A stretch of 64,000 nucleotides of DNA, from contig JBFHGJ010000006.1 of the NCBI GenBank assembly GCA_041583135.1, forward strand, positions 54,392 to 118,391, in the 5' to 3' direction. Below, piece after piece: positions 48,501 through 54,845 of the stretch (the stretch's first letter is position 1; each line of letters opens with the position of its first letter). The position numbers and the translations under genes were made by a program. Under the pieces are notes generated by a model, which saw nothing but the letters and a program-made list of their open reading frames with translations, ran no database searches and was not told the DNA's origin. Source of the stretch: JABSOG01 sp041583135 (lineage in GTDB: Bacteria > Pseudomonadota > Gammaproteobacteria > Enterobacterales > Alteromonadaceae).

Positions 48501-50040
48501 AGCGCTGCTTAGGCGCAACATAGGCAGTTTGGCTGGCAATAACAGGTTTAGGCAGCTTATCCAGCGCCAGTTTGCCGTTGATTGTCAAAGGAATCCGCTT
48601 AAGGGCAATAAAACAACTGGGCACCATATAGTCGGGCAATGTCTCGCTAAGCTGGTGTTTTAGGGCATCGGCGTCAAGGGGCTCACCGCTGGCGACGTAA
48701 TAGGCCGCCAGATAGCGACTATCGCCTTGTTCAAAATCAATCACTACCGATTGCGCCACCCCGGCCAATTCGCTCAGACAATGCTGCACTTCGGCAGGCT
48801 CTATGCGATAACCGCGAATTTTCACCTGCCCGTCTAAGCGACCTAGGAAGTAAAATTGGCCATCGCTGCGCTTAACCACTTTATCGCCGGTTTTGTACAA
48901 GCGCCCACCAAGACTGAAGGGATCTTTGACAAAATGCTTCGCGCTTAACTCGGGGCGATTCAAATAGCCTCTGGCCACCCCCAAACCGCCGATGAACAGC
49001 TCACCGGCCACACCCGGTTCGACCGGCTGCAACGACTCATCCAGCACGTAGGCAACCGTATTGCCGACTGGCAATCCGATACAATTGTTGTGCGCATTGT
49101 CTGCGACAGTGAGGCACTCCAACGAAGTCACGCAGGTTTCTGTCGGACCATATTCGTTGATCAACAACGGGCCAAAACGCGCTTTAAGCGCCACCGCCAA
49201 GGTATCGCCACCACTGATCACCCGCTTTAACCGGTGCGGAAAATCAAATTCCCCCAGCGCAACCAGCAATGTTGGCGTGGCATGAAGATGAGTCACCCCC
49301 TGCTCGGCAATAAGACGTTTGATTTCATCGGCAGATTTCAATTTTTCGTCATCGATAACGCATATGGTCGCGCCGTTCAACAATGGCAAAAACAACTGCT
49401 CGACCGACGCATCAAAGCTATAAGAGGCAAGCCATAAGACCACCTCATCGCCACTAAAATCGAAGATCTGCGTTTGACTGGCGATAAGCTCGCTCACACT
49501 GCGCTGCTCTATCATTACCCCTTTGGGTTTACCACTGGTGCCGGAGGTATAAATAATGTACGCCAAATCACGCTCGCTGCGGCTTGGCCAGCTCGGCGGC
49601 TCACAGACTAATGCCGAAGTGTCAAACTCGGTTGACGCGGCATCCACCGACACCTTATCTTGGTCAAATCCAGCTAAGTCATCGAGCAAATGAGATTGGC
49701 ACATCACCATCGTTGCGCCGCAATCGTTAAGCAGAAATGCCACTCGCGCACGCGGTTCCATCGTGGCGATTGGTACATAGGCGAAGCCCGCTTTTAACGC
49801 AGCTAAAATCGCAACGATGGCGTCGGGATGGCGCTCTATATAAAGGGCAATGGGGGTATCGGGCGCGGGCAGCGAGTTATGGCGCTTGAGCCAACGTTCA
49901 AGCAATCTAGCGGCCAGCCGATTGACTTGCCCTTGGAGATCTTGATAACTGTATTGTCGTCCATGTGACCATATCGCAACCTTGCTAGGCGTCGTATTCG
50001 CCTGATCTTCAAACTGTTGGTAAAGTGTAGCCAACGTCAT
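33523..50040 (-). CDS. Hybrid NRPS-PKS megasynthase, four amino-acid modules plus one PKS module and TE
   Basis: 5505 aa from ATG 50040 (AAAGG upstream); a frame-opening ATG at 50106 overlaps the kinase stop but has no ribosome site. Approximate residues: A1 10-480, T1 541 (GGHS), C1 600-1040 (HHIAFDL), A2 1060-1540, T2 1601 (GGDS), E 1660-2080 (HHLIIDAVSW, EGHGRE), C2 2107-2540 (EHHAISDGW), A3 2565-3060, T3 3120, C3 3173-3610, A4 3630-4110, T4 4170, KS 4230-4657 (ACSTS, EAHGTAT, NIGHLD all present), AT 4747-5030 (GHSIGEY, AYH malonyl-type), ACP 5210 (LGGSS), TE 5263-5480 (GSSMGG, GDH). Pocket residues by eye: A1 D-A-E-H-I-G-E-V-T (basic?), A2 D-L-T-K-F-G-E-V-G (Asn), A3 D-G-F-F-L-G-C-V-Y (Ile), A4 D-I-S-F-I-C-F-I-Y (unknown). 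No KR, DH or ER, so a beta-keto thioester reaches the TE. Confidence 0.96.
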   Translation of the reverse strand: MTLATLYQQFEDQANTTPSKVAIWSHGRQYSYQDLQGQVNRLAARLLERWLKRHNSLPAPDTPIALYIERHPDAIVAILAALKAGFAYVPIATMEPRARVAFLLNDCGATMVMCQSHLLDDLAGFDQDKVSVDAASTEFDTSALVCEPPSWPSRSERDLAYIIYTSGTSGKPKGVMIEQRSVSELIASQTQIFDFSGDEVVLWLASYSFDASVEQLFLPLLNGATICVIDDEKLKSADEIKRLIAEQGVTHLHATPTLLVALGEFDFPHRLKRVISGGDTLAVALKARFGPLLINEYGPTETCVTSLECLTVADNAHNNCIGLPVGNTVAYVLDESLQPVEPGVAGELFIGGLGVARGYLNRPELSAKHFVKDPFSLGGRLYKTGDKVVKRSDGQFYFLGRLDGQVKIRGYRIEPAEVQHCLSELAGVAQSVVIDFEQGDSRYLAAYYVASGEPLDADALKHQLSETLPDYMVPSCFIALKRIPLTINGKLALDKLPKPVIASQTAYVAPKQRLEQQLCGIWQQVLGVDKVGIDDNFFAIGGHSINAIVLVGLMTEQLKRAVSLEALLTHPTIADLSGYLEQQAQDSAQSAIKAAGLSEYPLSFAQQRLMFVETMAQSHGSYHIPFVFNYGRSDIGRVHRAIESVVAQHWALCARYRQHPSGEYFAAIYRSAESQGAKVQTEVLQPQQSLVERLCALSEAPFDLAEQGPVKLYHIVGDDTPVLLCVFHHIAFDLWSSTLFFSQVSEAYDACGEGAAGVDVSVLGHAHYGDYVLWQKARLSGAHLDKLLSYWSAHLNGFEQLELAPGNPPVDAPPFAGQNLPFVLDDYLSTRLDRLARTEQTSLNNLLLSGFYLSLWYISGQSDLVVGMPADNRQHPDSHGIVGLFVNTLALRAKIDGEISLSEFIHQVHEVVIGALVHQELPFDKLVDALDIERVAGRHPLFQVMFVFSKALDERAEPVVLSAVDSGLSDGLYHKAKFDLTLFVEQAQQQIKGYLNFACGVFEPAQALRIVDTFVQVLEAMAVSSAAQLPLSQLFLNTEKPRQQGPDWNANDETISLCCIHRMFEQIAKSQPQHIALQFGAQQLSYAELNQKANQLARQIRHSYRSSVGDEMPPDTLIALYFDRSSALIIAMLATLKAGGAYVPISPSYPASRVSYLLSDTQAPLVLSQSRLVESLAPYDIITIAVDDQSVWQHHCDDNLTDIAGVNDLAYIIYTSGTTGRPKGVMIEHQSVMNYLHGVRPYFNPQCQHIDFSTNYCFDLTVTTTLCPLLLGRTVCIYEGELTDAQSYQQHLSRHEIDFIKTTPTLAEALLGDSHVAVNTLFLGGEALSEHVVNRLSAKVAHIFDEYGPTEATVGTTIVQVHPQNSGHGFKVYPNYKLYVLSAQRQCVPVGAVGELYIGGAGLARGYFNQPQLSAERFVADPFITESSLYGRGLMYQTGDLVRVHADGQMSYLGRSDAQVKIRGYRIELGEIQGVIGAQASVKQAAVIDVRQAGKTQIAAYVVFEANVADNEDGDLIAALKSQLIAELPDYMMPDHFIAIDSIPTTVNGKLDRGALPSVALAQKRQYVAPTTELQRQLCQCWQGVLNIEKVGIEDNFFRIGGDSIVSIKLVSMLRTQGFVLQVKDIFAAPTIERLAAFLSSGKAKLKRLNAEGGALCGRFDLLPVQKWFFGEKLRTAAHYNQAFRLTLPKDISHQEIVQALEALAIRHDMLRCVFGEEGGSYYQQYQSSCTGHWLDVINTDNLTVDDLMARLTQAQSDFDITQGPLWRVVLLKGALQQSLFFAFHHLIIDAVSWRIIAQDMQALLCGQNISDKTSSYRQWVDTVARYAHQHSDEVEYWQEITKDMTDIECNDAGKFTQLTLNETLTAGLLRHANQGYNTEINDLLLAALAIALTQTFARKRHWITLEGHGREALDVGERDDSYIDISHTLGWFTTMFPVRLESFVGASGIEQTIISCKERRKAVPVKGLGFGALAINGRLDGRLPNICFNYLGQLDNHQDHEAKAWQLQTDDCGIQVAEDNDHGYALNIIGAVIDGRLRFNVASAVSQSDVFVVAFEQALSKVIEQAKQKALLGGVKTPADYVVDVDMATLARLKKTLPKGADIAALYPASSLQQGFIYHYLSHPNDDAYRVQVLWNYHLALDFDAYYQAWQLASKRFAALRMGFDWQGQLLQVISDVCCIGAANFSQMDISHLPPIEHEKAITGITRSMRDKPFDLTKPGLLRFCIVKLADDRYTVIRTEHHAISDGWSSSVLMHWVHHYYDLCVNNQVPEVSEDEAYHLAQQYNIKHQGACERYWQGQIARFVDANDINLMLDKPLDLEQSMQVLQPDGALALIQGQSYRQLKHMCSEHGLTLNAVLQFAWHKLLSVYSGDEQTIVGTVVSGRDIAVESIDQSVGLYINTLPLQVDWSAHHDSLSIMLALQQDIAELNSHSNISLAQLQQGRGKLFHTLLVFENYPKADGTNQPGSISEKARFRQAVEKVDYPLCLSAHERDDTLEIQLAFCLRLLSKTKAKRLLSQLKKLIDTLAQSPKQAHQRLSLLGSGERQLLLNDFNAHRSVYPKGTLHQLFAEQASRQPHHKALIAADRALSYRELDQQSNRLARYIRGCYRDYVGTPLVADQIIGLCFERNSDMVVAILAVLKAGGAYLPLLPQTPTKRLSYMLSDAKCALVLCDDAYVGQLHEAIAEHDDKPVISTICPQQSLSGYAKGALEVVATADDLAYLIYTSGTTGEPKGVMVEHQAAVSFCCNNRYVQTEQVERVASLSSYGFDGFVFDLFYTLLNGKTLYLYQNTLIHDPSRLCGRFKQDSIDTFFITTALFNQLIVSELLEGTEVKNVLFGGEAADTHLLAQVQQQLPRLNLIHCYGPTETVVYASAYFFDKNHFNSADALAPIGSALNNKTLLVLNDALELVPVGVPGELYIAGEGLARGYLGADELTKSRFIVNPYATEAAHQKEQKLMYKTGDIVRWLPDGNLLYMSRVDSLVKVRGFRVELEEVQGALTQLAQIKQAIVLSRKKAGIGYLQAYVVPSETDVDVAEVKTQLAKSLPDYMVPGHIMVLDALPLNSNGKVEQRLLPQWQADYESFAAPRNELESQLCDMWQQVLAVPRVGIDQGFFHIGGNSLAAIRLVALVREQLDVDLPLAMLFEHQTIARLAANMSGLDKRAIEHQPSEYYPLSFAQKRLLFIDALEQGSAAYHVPYLFEFTEPANIELLERAFAALLKRHRVLGALYREDIAPEVCQVFDKVKLTIDTIVLEQNAVVAKAMALIARPFDLAVDGAIRVQRLRAPEREYLLVEFHHIAFDGWSWPLFVRDFSAIYQALVEGNEKPPMSLPTLDIDYGDFARWQATLLQDERLAQLLEYWQTQLAGAETLAMPLDHTRPQVSDYRGSGVDFSFPAALSGQLRALAKAQQTTLYTVMLSGFYLCLSSFSGQSDIVVGTPSDNRHHPQVQNLIGFFVNSLALRVKLDPSQSVSALIDEVHRVVSGAKVHQELPFEMLVEALNVPRDIARHPIYQVMFSLNDNANRLDDASPLPFKLADIATQQDDWYQPAKFDLTLFIDDDGEQLSGCVNYATALFTPSTMSRFAECFIQTLKQMVAHNQSALSQLTLLPPTMVRQLLEEVNDNHCQFDIDTLHGLFEAQVAKSPNERALIFDGQAISYQALNQRANRLARSIRQRYLQCNGEQMPPETLIALYLERNIDMVVAILAVLKAGAAYVPISLDFPAARARFILADTQAPVVLCSRKNRAYVEGLCEQGSATLVLIDDNSTINAQNSENLTPLATANDLAYVLYTSGTTGQPKGVMLPHKSALNTIFAMAQIYDIGTGHRHCSWFCDYVFDISVSELFNTIGFGGVLHILADEVRKDPERLAQYIASNALELVFLPPAVLAELPQRQYPRLKTLIFCGERCCPNRCQYWADHYRLYNFYGPTEAAIYASGKQVGAQGINEIGKAIANVQLYVLNGQKQLAPFGAIGELYIGGAGLARGYLNRPELTAEVFAQSQFKINGEYVRLYKTGDLVRWRNPDTLEYIGRNDHQIKLRGYRVELNEIEQRLSEHPSVNTALVVVDDSRQDKRLIGYLTAKVPVEVVTIRRYLQQYLPDHMVPSELVVLDSFVLNVNGKIDRKALPLPNDGKPKPEVTAATPLEMKLLAQWQQVLGRSDIALDQTFFDLGGHSMLLLRLKAKLDEWLERPVSLVELFQYPTIKALGAYLQAEQDERLSVSCPQPGIDNRDIAVIGMAGRFPGAENIETFWRNLTDGHCAVRALTEAEQIIAGVDKTMAAQANYVNACGWLDGADTFDAEFFACSPNEAKLLDPQQRLLLSLCWQGLEHAALAGECDTRTIGVYAGVGNNDYLHKHLLNNSEVEQMQGGYQLLISNDKDFAATRVAYKLGLKGPAVNVQSACSTSLVAVHMACQSIHNGECEMAIAGGARIGLPQAGYLYEPGMIGSPDGLCRTFDDGAQGVVGGSGGAVVVLAPLALAQAQGFSVYALIKGSAINNDGTDKVGYTAPSVNGQSAVIAKALSNAQISADDIDFVEAHGTATPMGDPVEIAALTQAYRQHTSRSGYCAIGSVKTNIGHLDAAAGIAGLIKAVLSLYHRTLPPSLHFVKANTAIDFASTPFVVNAEAKTLAHDKVLRAGVSAFGIGGTNAHVVLEQPPLIQSISRQTEHHQTQLLCLSAKSDNALQSAWQQLNAFIGAHPHISAVDIAYTLQLGRKAFEHRQFGLYRQGASGEVNAIARNCVSNHQATAALVWMFAGQGAQLAGMGRELYHANSDFKAIVDNCAGILEPELNCDIRELMLVRSEQADARIKQTQYAQCALFVFEYALAKVLLDLGVKPKALIGHSIGEYVGACLAGVFSLVDGLKVVAARGRLMQAMPQGSMVAVALSEAQLQPLLGNKLAIAAINAPQQCVVSGENRAIDAFIAQLYAMDEVAYKRLDTSHAYHSPMMAEAAAAFVGVLSQVRLNAPSLPLLSNVTGQLMTAHEATSVHYWQRQMVACVRFDDNINAVRAQYGRVLLLEVSPVSVLCSAVKPSAELSRFCCCGKKDNGVEDKAPLLALLGRLWLNGVEVDWQKFYRGSGAKRIALPGHPLHPSRYWIAPEPRLGALERQISEVVKANLQTLRGSGLGAEDIGNALEASCFATVGEMALQAMRRAIKTLNSNDNEQHHNERQAPSLSHKQQQFGHSNERQVAELFKAILGVEQVDANDSFLSLGGSSLLALKLVAGLKKMGLELDLSRAASLPMATLAAGVDGGSQEQMIVPLKIDSGNRDNVFFIHPVGGSVLLYAPLTQRLDDGFNYYGIQNINIYHKQLVMADSLEGLAGAYVEALLRIQDDGEFHLAGSSMGGAIAYEMAYQLTKRGKTVASLSMFDSWATYSAAFRDKATFKQQIWHAHQDYQDSLSVLEQPLRAPLIEASWALMCLLTDYVPRQSDLVIDLYKAKALDTLHASNDSLADNGWQQYTSEPVKVYAIDGDHATMHEGAGLEQIVKQLNYRLISIKKQGNSSDTIN

Positions 50041-50102
50041 GTTACCTTTGTTACAAACTTCAAACCAAACCCAATGCGCCACAATGGTGTGGCGCACGAT
50101 CA

Positions 50103-53100
50103 TCAATGATCAACCGTGTCCATATCCCGAGCATCTGCCGATTTTAGCGCCCCGGCTTCACATCGTTGCAGTAGGCCGGTCGCATGTGCCAGCGCCTGCT
50201 CAAATTCAACGTCATCGACCAACGCTATCATGGTTTCAACATCGTCATTAAACTCACTGTCATGGCAATGCAAACGCATTTGTTCAAGCAACATTTCTGC
50301 GTCGAAATCCGTCGCTTGCAACAGCGTGATCAAGGTTCGCAACTGGGTGATAAACTTCTCACCATCAAACGCTTGTTCTTCGCTCGGCATCTCATGTGCC
50401 AACACCTGATTGACAGAATCGAGTAATACTTGAAGGTGATCTCTTACCTGCCAATACAACCTCTCGTCCTGCTCTCCTTGCGAGAGCTTATCTTCAAGCG
50501 TTTTGGCTAAGTCAGACAATTCTTCGGCGCCAATAAAGGCAGCCATCGATTTAAGTGAATGGGCACAGTGATTGAGCGCTTGCCAGTCTTTGCTGTCGTA
50601 GGCTTTTTCAAGGCGTTTAAGTAATGCCCCCTCATGACGGTGGAAGCGCTTGATCAGCTCATAATACAATTCTTCATGGCCACTGAGTCTCGCCACGGCT
50701 CGGCGCACATCCAGCCCGCTGATCTGAGACAGTTTCTCGGCCAAATTCGGCACCTCAGGCAGCTTGTCGGCTTTGAGGGCCTCCACCGGTCCCATCATGA
50801 CCGTTTTTTCTTCGTGAGGTAATAAATCACCAACCACCCGATACAGCGACTGCTGCTCAAATGGCTTGGTAATATGCCCTTGCATGCCTGCGGCGTCAAA
50901 GCGTTTAAAATCACCTTGACTGGCGTAACCCGTCATGGCCACTATCGGCAACGCCTCAAGACCCAGCTCTTGCTTAATCAACTTAGTGGCACTTAGCCCG
51001 TCGAGCTTAGGCATGTCGATATCCATCAACACTAAGTCAAAACGCTGTTCTTTGAGTTTTTCAATGGCGACTAAGCCGTTTTCAGCAGACTCGATATCCA
51101 CCCCGGTATAATCTAAAAAGCCCGCCGCCACTTGACGGTTGATGGCATTGTCTTCCACCATCAAGATACGATAGGCCGACAGATCCGGCACCCGCAACGC
51201 ACTTGGGCCAAGCCTCGAATCGGCCAACGCTTCACCGGCCTGCAACTGACGAATGGCGCGATAAAGCAAATGTGGCAGAACCGGTTTGTCGATAACATTT
51301 AAATCGGCAGCATCGAAGAACTTACGGCGAAAACGCTCTTTGTCGTAACGCCCAACCATAAACATCAATAAGGTCTCGCTTTGCTCTCGCTTGATCTGTC
51401 TGAGCAAGCCTTCGAGTTCGCTGAGGGTCCAATCGGCCAAAATCAGGTTATATGGCATCTGTTGTTCATTGGCTTGGGCCATCTTGAGCTGCGCCTGCTC
51501 TACACAGGTCACGTCATCGACTACCGCGTCATAGGCCTTAAGCTGGGTCAAAATCGCCTGACGGGCAAAATCGACGCTCTCTATCAGCAAAATTCTAAAA
51601 CCGCTAAAGGGCACTTCGCTATTGAGCACTTTGCTATCACGCTCAAGCGCAACGGTAAAATGAAAACTTGAACCTTTGCCCTGCTCACTTTCAACCCAAA
51701 TACGTCCGCCCATCAGCTCACACAGCTGTTTGGCAATGGCAAGGCCCAACCCCGTCCCCCCATGGGTGCGACTGACCGAAGCGTCGGCCTGCACGTAGGA
51801 CTTAAACAACTTGTTTTGTTGCGCCTTACTCATCCCGCAGCCGGTATCGTTGACGGTACACACCAGCATCAACCGACCATCTTCATTGCGACTAAAGCGA
51901 ATGTTGATCCATACCCCACCGCTGTCGGTAAATTTCACCGCGTTGTTGACCAGATTCACCAATACTTGACGGATCCTAAGCGGGTCGCCCAACAATCCTT
52001 TGGGTATCGCCGTTTCTGTTGCCACCGCCAAAGACAAGCCTTGTTCATGGGCTCTGAGGGCACATTGGTTAAAGGTTTGAGTCAGCACCTCACATAAGTC
52101 CAACTGGGTGCGCTCAATGGTCATCTGTCCTGCGCTAAGTTTAGAGAAATCAAGGATATCATTGATAAGTTCGAGTAACGCGTCACCAGATTCCAGCACA
52201 GTACTGATGTGCTCACGCCTTTCCTGCTCGGTTTTGGCGTTGAGTGCCAACCGGCTTAAGCCGACAACGGCGTTCATCGGTGTGCGGATCTCATGGCTCA
52301 TCTTCGCTAAAAAGTCGTCTTTGAGTTTATCCAGCTCTTGCAGTTGGGCAATGACCTTACGCTCGTTCTTACGCTGGCCGAAAAAGAAGGCGATAGACCA
52401 AACCGTAAACAGCAAACTGACCACATACAAGGTAATGGCCCACCAGCTCAACCAAGGTGGCGGCGACACCACAATATTCACTGCCGCCCCTTCGGTGTTC
52501 CAGATACCATTGGCATTGCTGCCTTGTACCTTCAACCTATATTGGCCGGCGGGTAAATTGGTATAGGTCGCCAACCGAATTTTGGCATCGGCATTAAGCC
52601 AATCCTGATCGTAGCCTTCAAGCATGTAGCGGTAGCGATTTTTCAAAGGGTTTTGATGATCCAGCGCGGCAAACTCAAATGAAAACAGGTTTTGGCGATA
52701 GCCCAAATAAACCGTGTCTAAACGGTTGACGGCCTTTTCAAGGGCGAATCCCTGATGATCATTCGTGCCAATCGGCACGCTTTGGTTGGCCAGCAAGAAA
52801 TCCGTCAGTACCACATGAGGCGGATGATTGTTAGGGGTCAATTTTTCTGGATAAAAACGGTTAAAGCCATTGACGCCACCAAAAAACATCTCGCCTGTAG
52901 GGCCGACAGTACAGGCATTATGGTTAAACTCATTACTTTGCAAGCCGTCACTGGGATCGTAATTGTTGAAACTGCCATTGCTACGGTTAAATGCCGACAG
53001 ACCTCTGTTGGTACTGAGCCACAATCGCTTGTCGCTATCTTCGGCGATACAATAGATAACATCATTGGGTAAGCCGTTGGCTTCGGTGTAATGGCTAAAG

Positions 53101-54845
53101 CCCCGCTCTGCGCCGAGCCACTTATTTAGCCCCGAAGACGTGGCTACCCATATATCACCCAAGCTGTCCTGATAAATAGAGGTCACATAGCCAGAGGTTA
53201 AACTGGCGAGATCTTTTTCATCATGTTTGAAATTGACAAAGCTTTGACTGTGAGCGTCATAGCGTGTCAAACCGTCATTGGTACCTATCCAAATATTGCC
53301 TTGATGGTCTAAGGTCATCGCCAAAATAATATCGTGGTTTATACTGCCCTGACCTTGGTGAAATCTTTGATATTGTTTGGTATTGGGGTTAAAACGAACC
53401 AACCCCTGCCCCCATGTGCCAAACCAATATTGCCCCTGATTGTCTCGCAAAATCGCCGTGACGCTATCGGGTTCATCCACTTCATCGGGCTTGGCATAGT
53501 CAAACCGAGAAAAGCGCTTTTGCGCCTTGTCGAATTGATAAACGCCGCTTCTGGTGCCCAGCAACAAGTGCGACTGAGACTGCTGATAGACGGTCCAAAT
53601 CGAGTTGTAGCCATAGCTGCTTGGCTGTTCAGGCAGATAAAAGCGCTCCATGGTTTTGTTTTGCGCATCTTGACGATTTAAACCACCGCCCAAAGTCCCA
53701 ATCCAAACATCGCCATTGTTGTCTTGTTGTAATGAAAACACCAGATTAAAACTCAAACTGCTCGGGTCAGATGCGATGTGTTTGTAATGGCCGAATTGAC
53801 GCCGACGGGTATCGACGCGATTGATACCACCACCAAAGGTGCCAAGCCACATCATGCCGCGATTGTCGCGAAAGATATGACGTACCACATCACTGGCCAA
53901 ACTGTAGGGATCGGCCGATTGATGGGTGGAGTGATGAAAAACGCCAAGGCTCAAATCAAGTTTACTCAAGCCCCCTTCAGTACCGACCCACAACATCCCT
54001 TGGGCATCTTGGTTGATGCTCCAAACGAAATCGTTGAGCAAGCTTGTCGCCGCTTTTTCATCATGGCGGTAATGGCGAAAGCGGTCATTGGCAATATCAT
54101 AAAGATTCAAGCCGCCGCCAAACGTGCCAACCCACAGACGACCTTGTGCATCTTCAAATAACGATTGTACCTTGTTGTGGCTTAGACTTTGCGGGTTTTG
54201 TGTGTCGTGGCGGCGATGGCGAAAGTGTCCTTTATCGTTGAGCAACAAGCTCAGACCAGCGTCGCTACCGACCCATAATCGCCCTCTGCGATCTTTCAGT
54301 AATGCGTTTACATTGTTGTGACTTAAACTCTGCTCATCGTCAACTTGGTGGGTAAAGCGGATAAACTGCCTTTGATTCTCGGCCAACAGATTGAGTCCGC
54401 CGCCTGCGGTCGCTACCCAAAGTCGCCCCTGTTTGTCCTCGGCGATGGCACTCACAACATTGTGACTGAGACTTCTATCATCCTTATCATCGTGAACAAA
54501 ATGGAAAAATTCGCCAGTGTCACCGTCATAACGATTAAGCCCGCCTTCAGTACCGATCCAAAGGGTGCCTTTTGAATCGGTATATAGTACCGTAATGATG
54601 CTGTTGGACAGGCTAGACTGAACCTCGGGCACATGGTCAAACCGCTTAAATTGGTAGCCATCAAAACGGTTGAGTCCATCATAGGTGCCAAACCACATAA
54701 AACCTTCACTATCTTGGCTGATAGATAGCCCGACACTTTGCGAAAGTCCTTGCTCAATGCTGAGCCTTTCGAACCGCATTGCTGGCTCTGCTGCCAATAG
54801 TGCCATTGTGGGCAAAAACAGCAGGAAAAACAGGATAAAACGCAT
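50103..54845 (-). CDS. Hybrid two-component sensor kinase with Reg_prop propeller, two receivers and Hpt
   Basis: 1580 aa. Signal peptide (residues ~1-19); about a dozen Reg_prop repeats of the form GxLWIGTxGGLNRYD (~25-690) building periplasmic beta-propellers; a Y_Y_Y domain (~695-790); one membrane segment (~800-820). Then HisKA (KMSHEIRTPMN, His near 851), HATPase, REC1 (LADWTLSE, Asp near 1136), REC2 (VLMDIDMPKLDG, Asp near 1275) and Hpt (AHSLKS, His near 1431). It senses a periplasmic ligand and sends phosphate through an Asp-His relay. Unlike Bacteroides hybrid regulators it has no DNA-binding output domain, so a separate response regulator, not in this window, is needed. It ends 62 bp before the megasynthase start and overlaps the longest form of that frame (ATGA), so it is probably in the same operon. 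Confidence 0.93.
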   Translation of the reverse strand: MRFILFFLLFLPTMALLAAEPAMRFERLSIEQGLSQSVGLSISQDSEGFMWFGTYDGLNRFDGYQFKRFDHVPEVQSSLSNSIITVLYTDSKGTLWIGTEGGLNRYDGDTGEFFHFVHDDKDDRSLSHNVVSAIAEDKQGRLWVATAGGGLNLLAENQRQFIRFTHQVDDEQSLSHNNVNALLKDRRGRLWVGSDAGLSLLLNDKGHFRHRRHDTQNPQSLSHNKVQSLFEDAQGRLWVGTFGGGLNLYDIANDRFRHYRHDEKAATSLLNDFVWSINQDAQGMLWVGTEGGLSKLDLSLGVFHHSTHQSADPYSLASDVVRHIFRDNRGMMWLGTFGGGINRVDTRRRQFGHYKHIASDPSSLSFNLVFSLQQDNNGDVWIGTLGGGLNRQDAQNKTMERFYLPEQPSSYGYNSIWTVYQQSQSHLLLGTRSGVYQFDKAQKRFSRFDYAKPDEVDEPDSVTAILRDNQGQYWFGTWGQGLVRFNPNTKQYQRFHQGQGSINHDIILAMTLDHQGNIWIGTNDGLTRYDAHSQSFVNFKHDEKDLASLTSGYVTSIYQDSLGDIWVATSSGLNKWLGAERGFSHYTEANGLPNDVIYCIAEDSDKRLWLSTNRGLSAFNRSNGSFNNYDPSDGLQSNEFNHNACTVGPTGEMFFGGVNGFNRFYPEKLTPNNHPPHVVLTDFLLANQSVPIGTNDHQGFALEKAVNRLDTVYLGYRQNLFSFEFAALDHQNPLKNRYRYMLEGYDQDWLNADAKIRLATYTNLPAGQYRLKVQGSNANGIWNTEGAAVNIVVSPPPWLSWWAITLYVVSLLFTVWSIAFFFGQRKNERKVIAQLQELDKLKDDFLAKMSHEIRTPMNAVVGLSRLALNAKTEQERREHISTVLESGDALLELINDILDFSKLSAGQMTIERTQLDLCEVLTQTFNQCALRAHEQGLSLAVATETAIPKGLLGDPLRIRQVLVNLVNNAVKFTDSGGVWINIRFSRNEDGRLMLVCTVNDTGCGMSKAQQNKLFKSYVQADASVSRTHGGTGLGLAIAKQLCELMGGRIWVESEQGKGSSFHFTVALERDSKVLNSEVPFSGFRILLIESVDFARQAILTQLKAYDAVVDDVTCVEQAQLKMAQANEQQMPYNLILADWTLSELEGLLRQIKREQSETLLMFMVGRYDKERFRRKFFDAADLNVIDKPVLPHLLYRAIRQLQAGEALADSRLGPSALRVPDLSAYRILMVEDNAINRQVAAGFLDYTGVDIESAENGLVAIEKLKEQRFDLVLMDIDMPKLDGLSATKLIKQELGLEALPIVAMTGYASQGDFKRFDAAGMQGHITKPFEQQSLYRVVGDLLPHEEKTVMMGPVEALKADKLPEVPNLAEKLSQISGLDVRRAVARLSGHEELYYELIKRFHRHEGALLKRLEKAYDSKDWQALNHCAHSLKSMAAFIGAEELSDLAKTLEDKLSQGEQDERLYWQVRDHLQVLLDSVNQVLAHEMPSEEQAFDGEKFITQLRTLITLLQATDFDAEMLLEQMRLHCHDSEFNDDVETMIALVDDVEFEQALAHATGLLQRCEAGALKSADARDMDTVDH

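Noticed and set aside
50040..50106. Start of the megasynthase at 50106
   Set aside because: No Shine-Dalgarno and 22 residues unlike an A-domain start; ATG 50040 has AAAGG and leads straight into the A domain.
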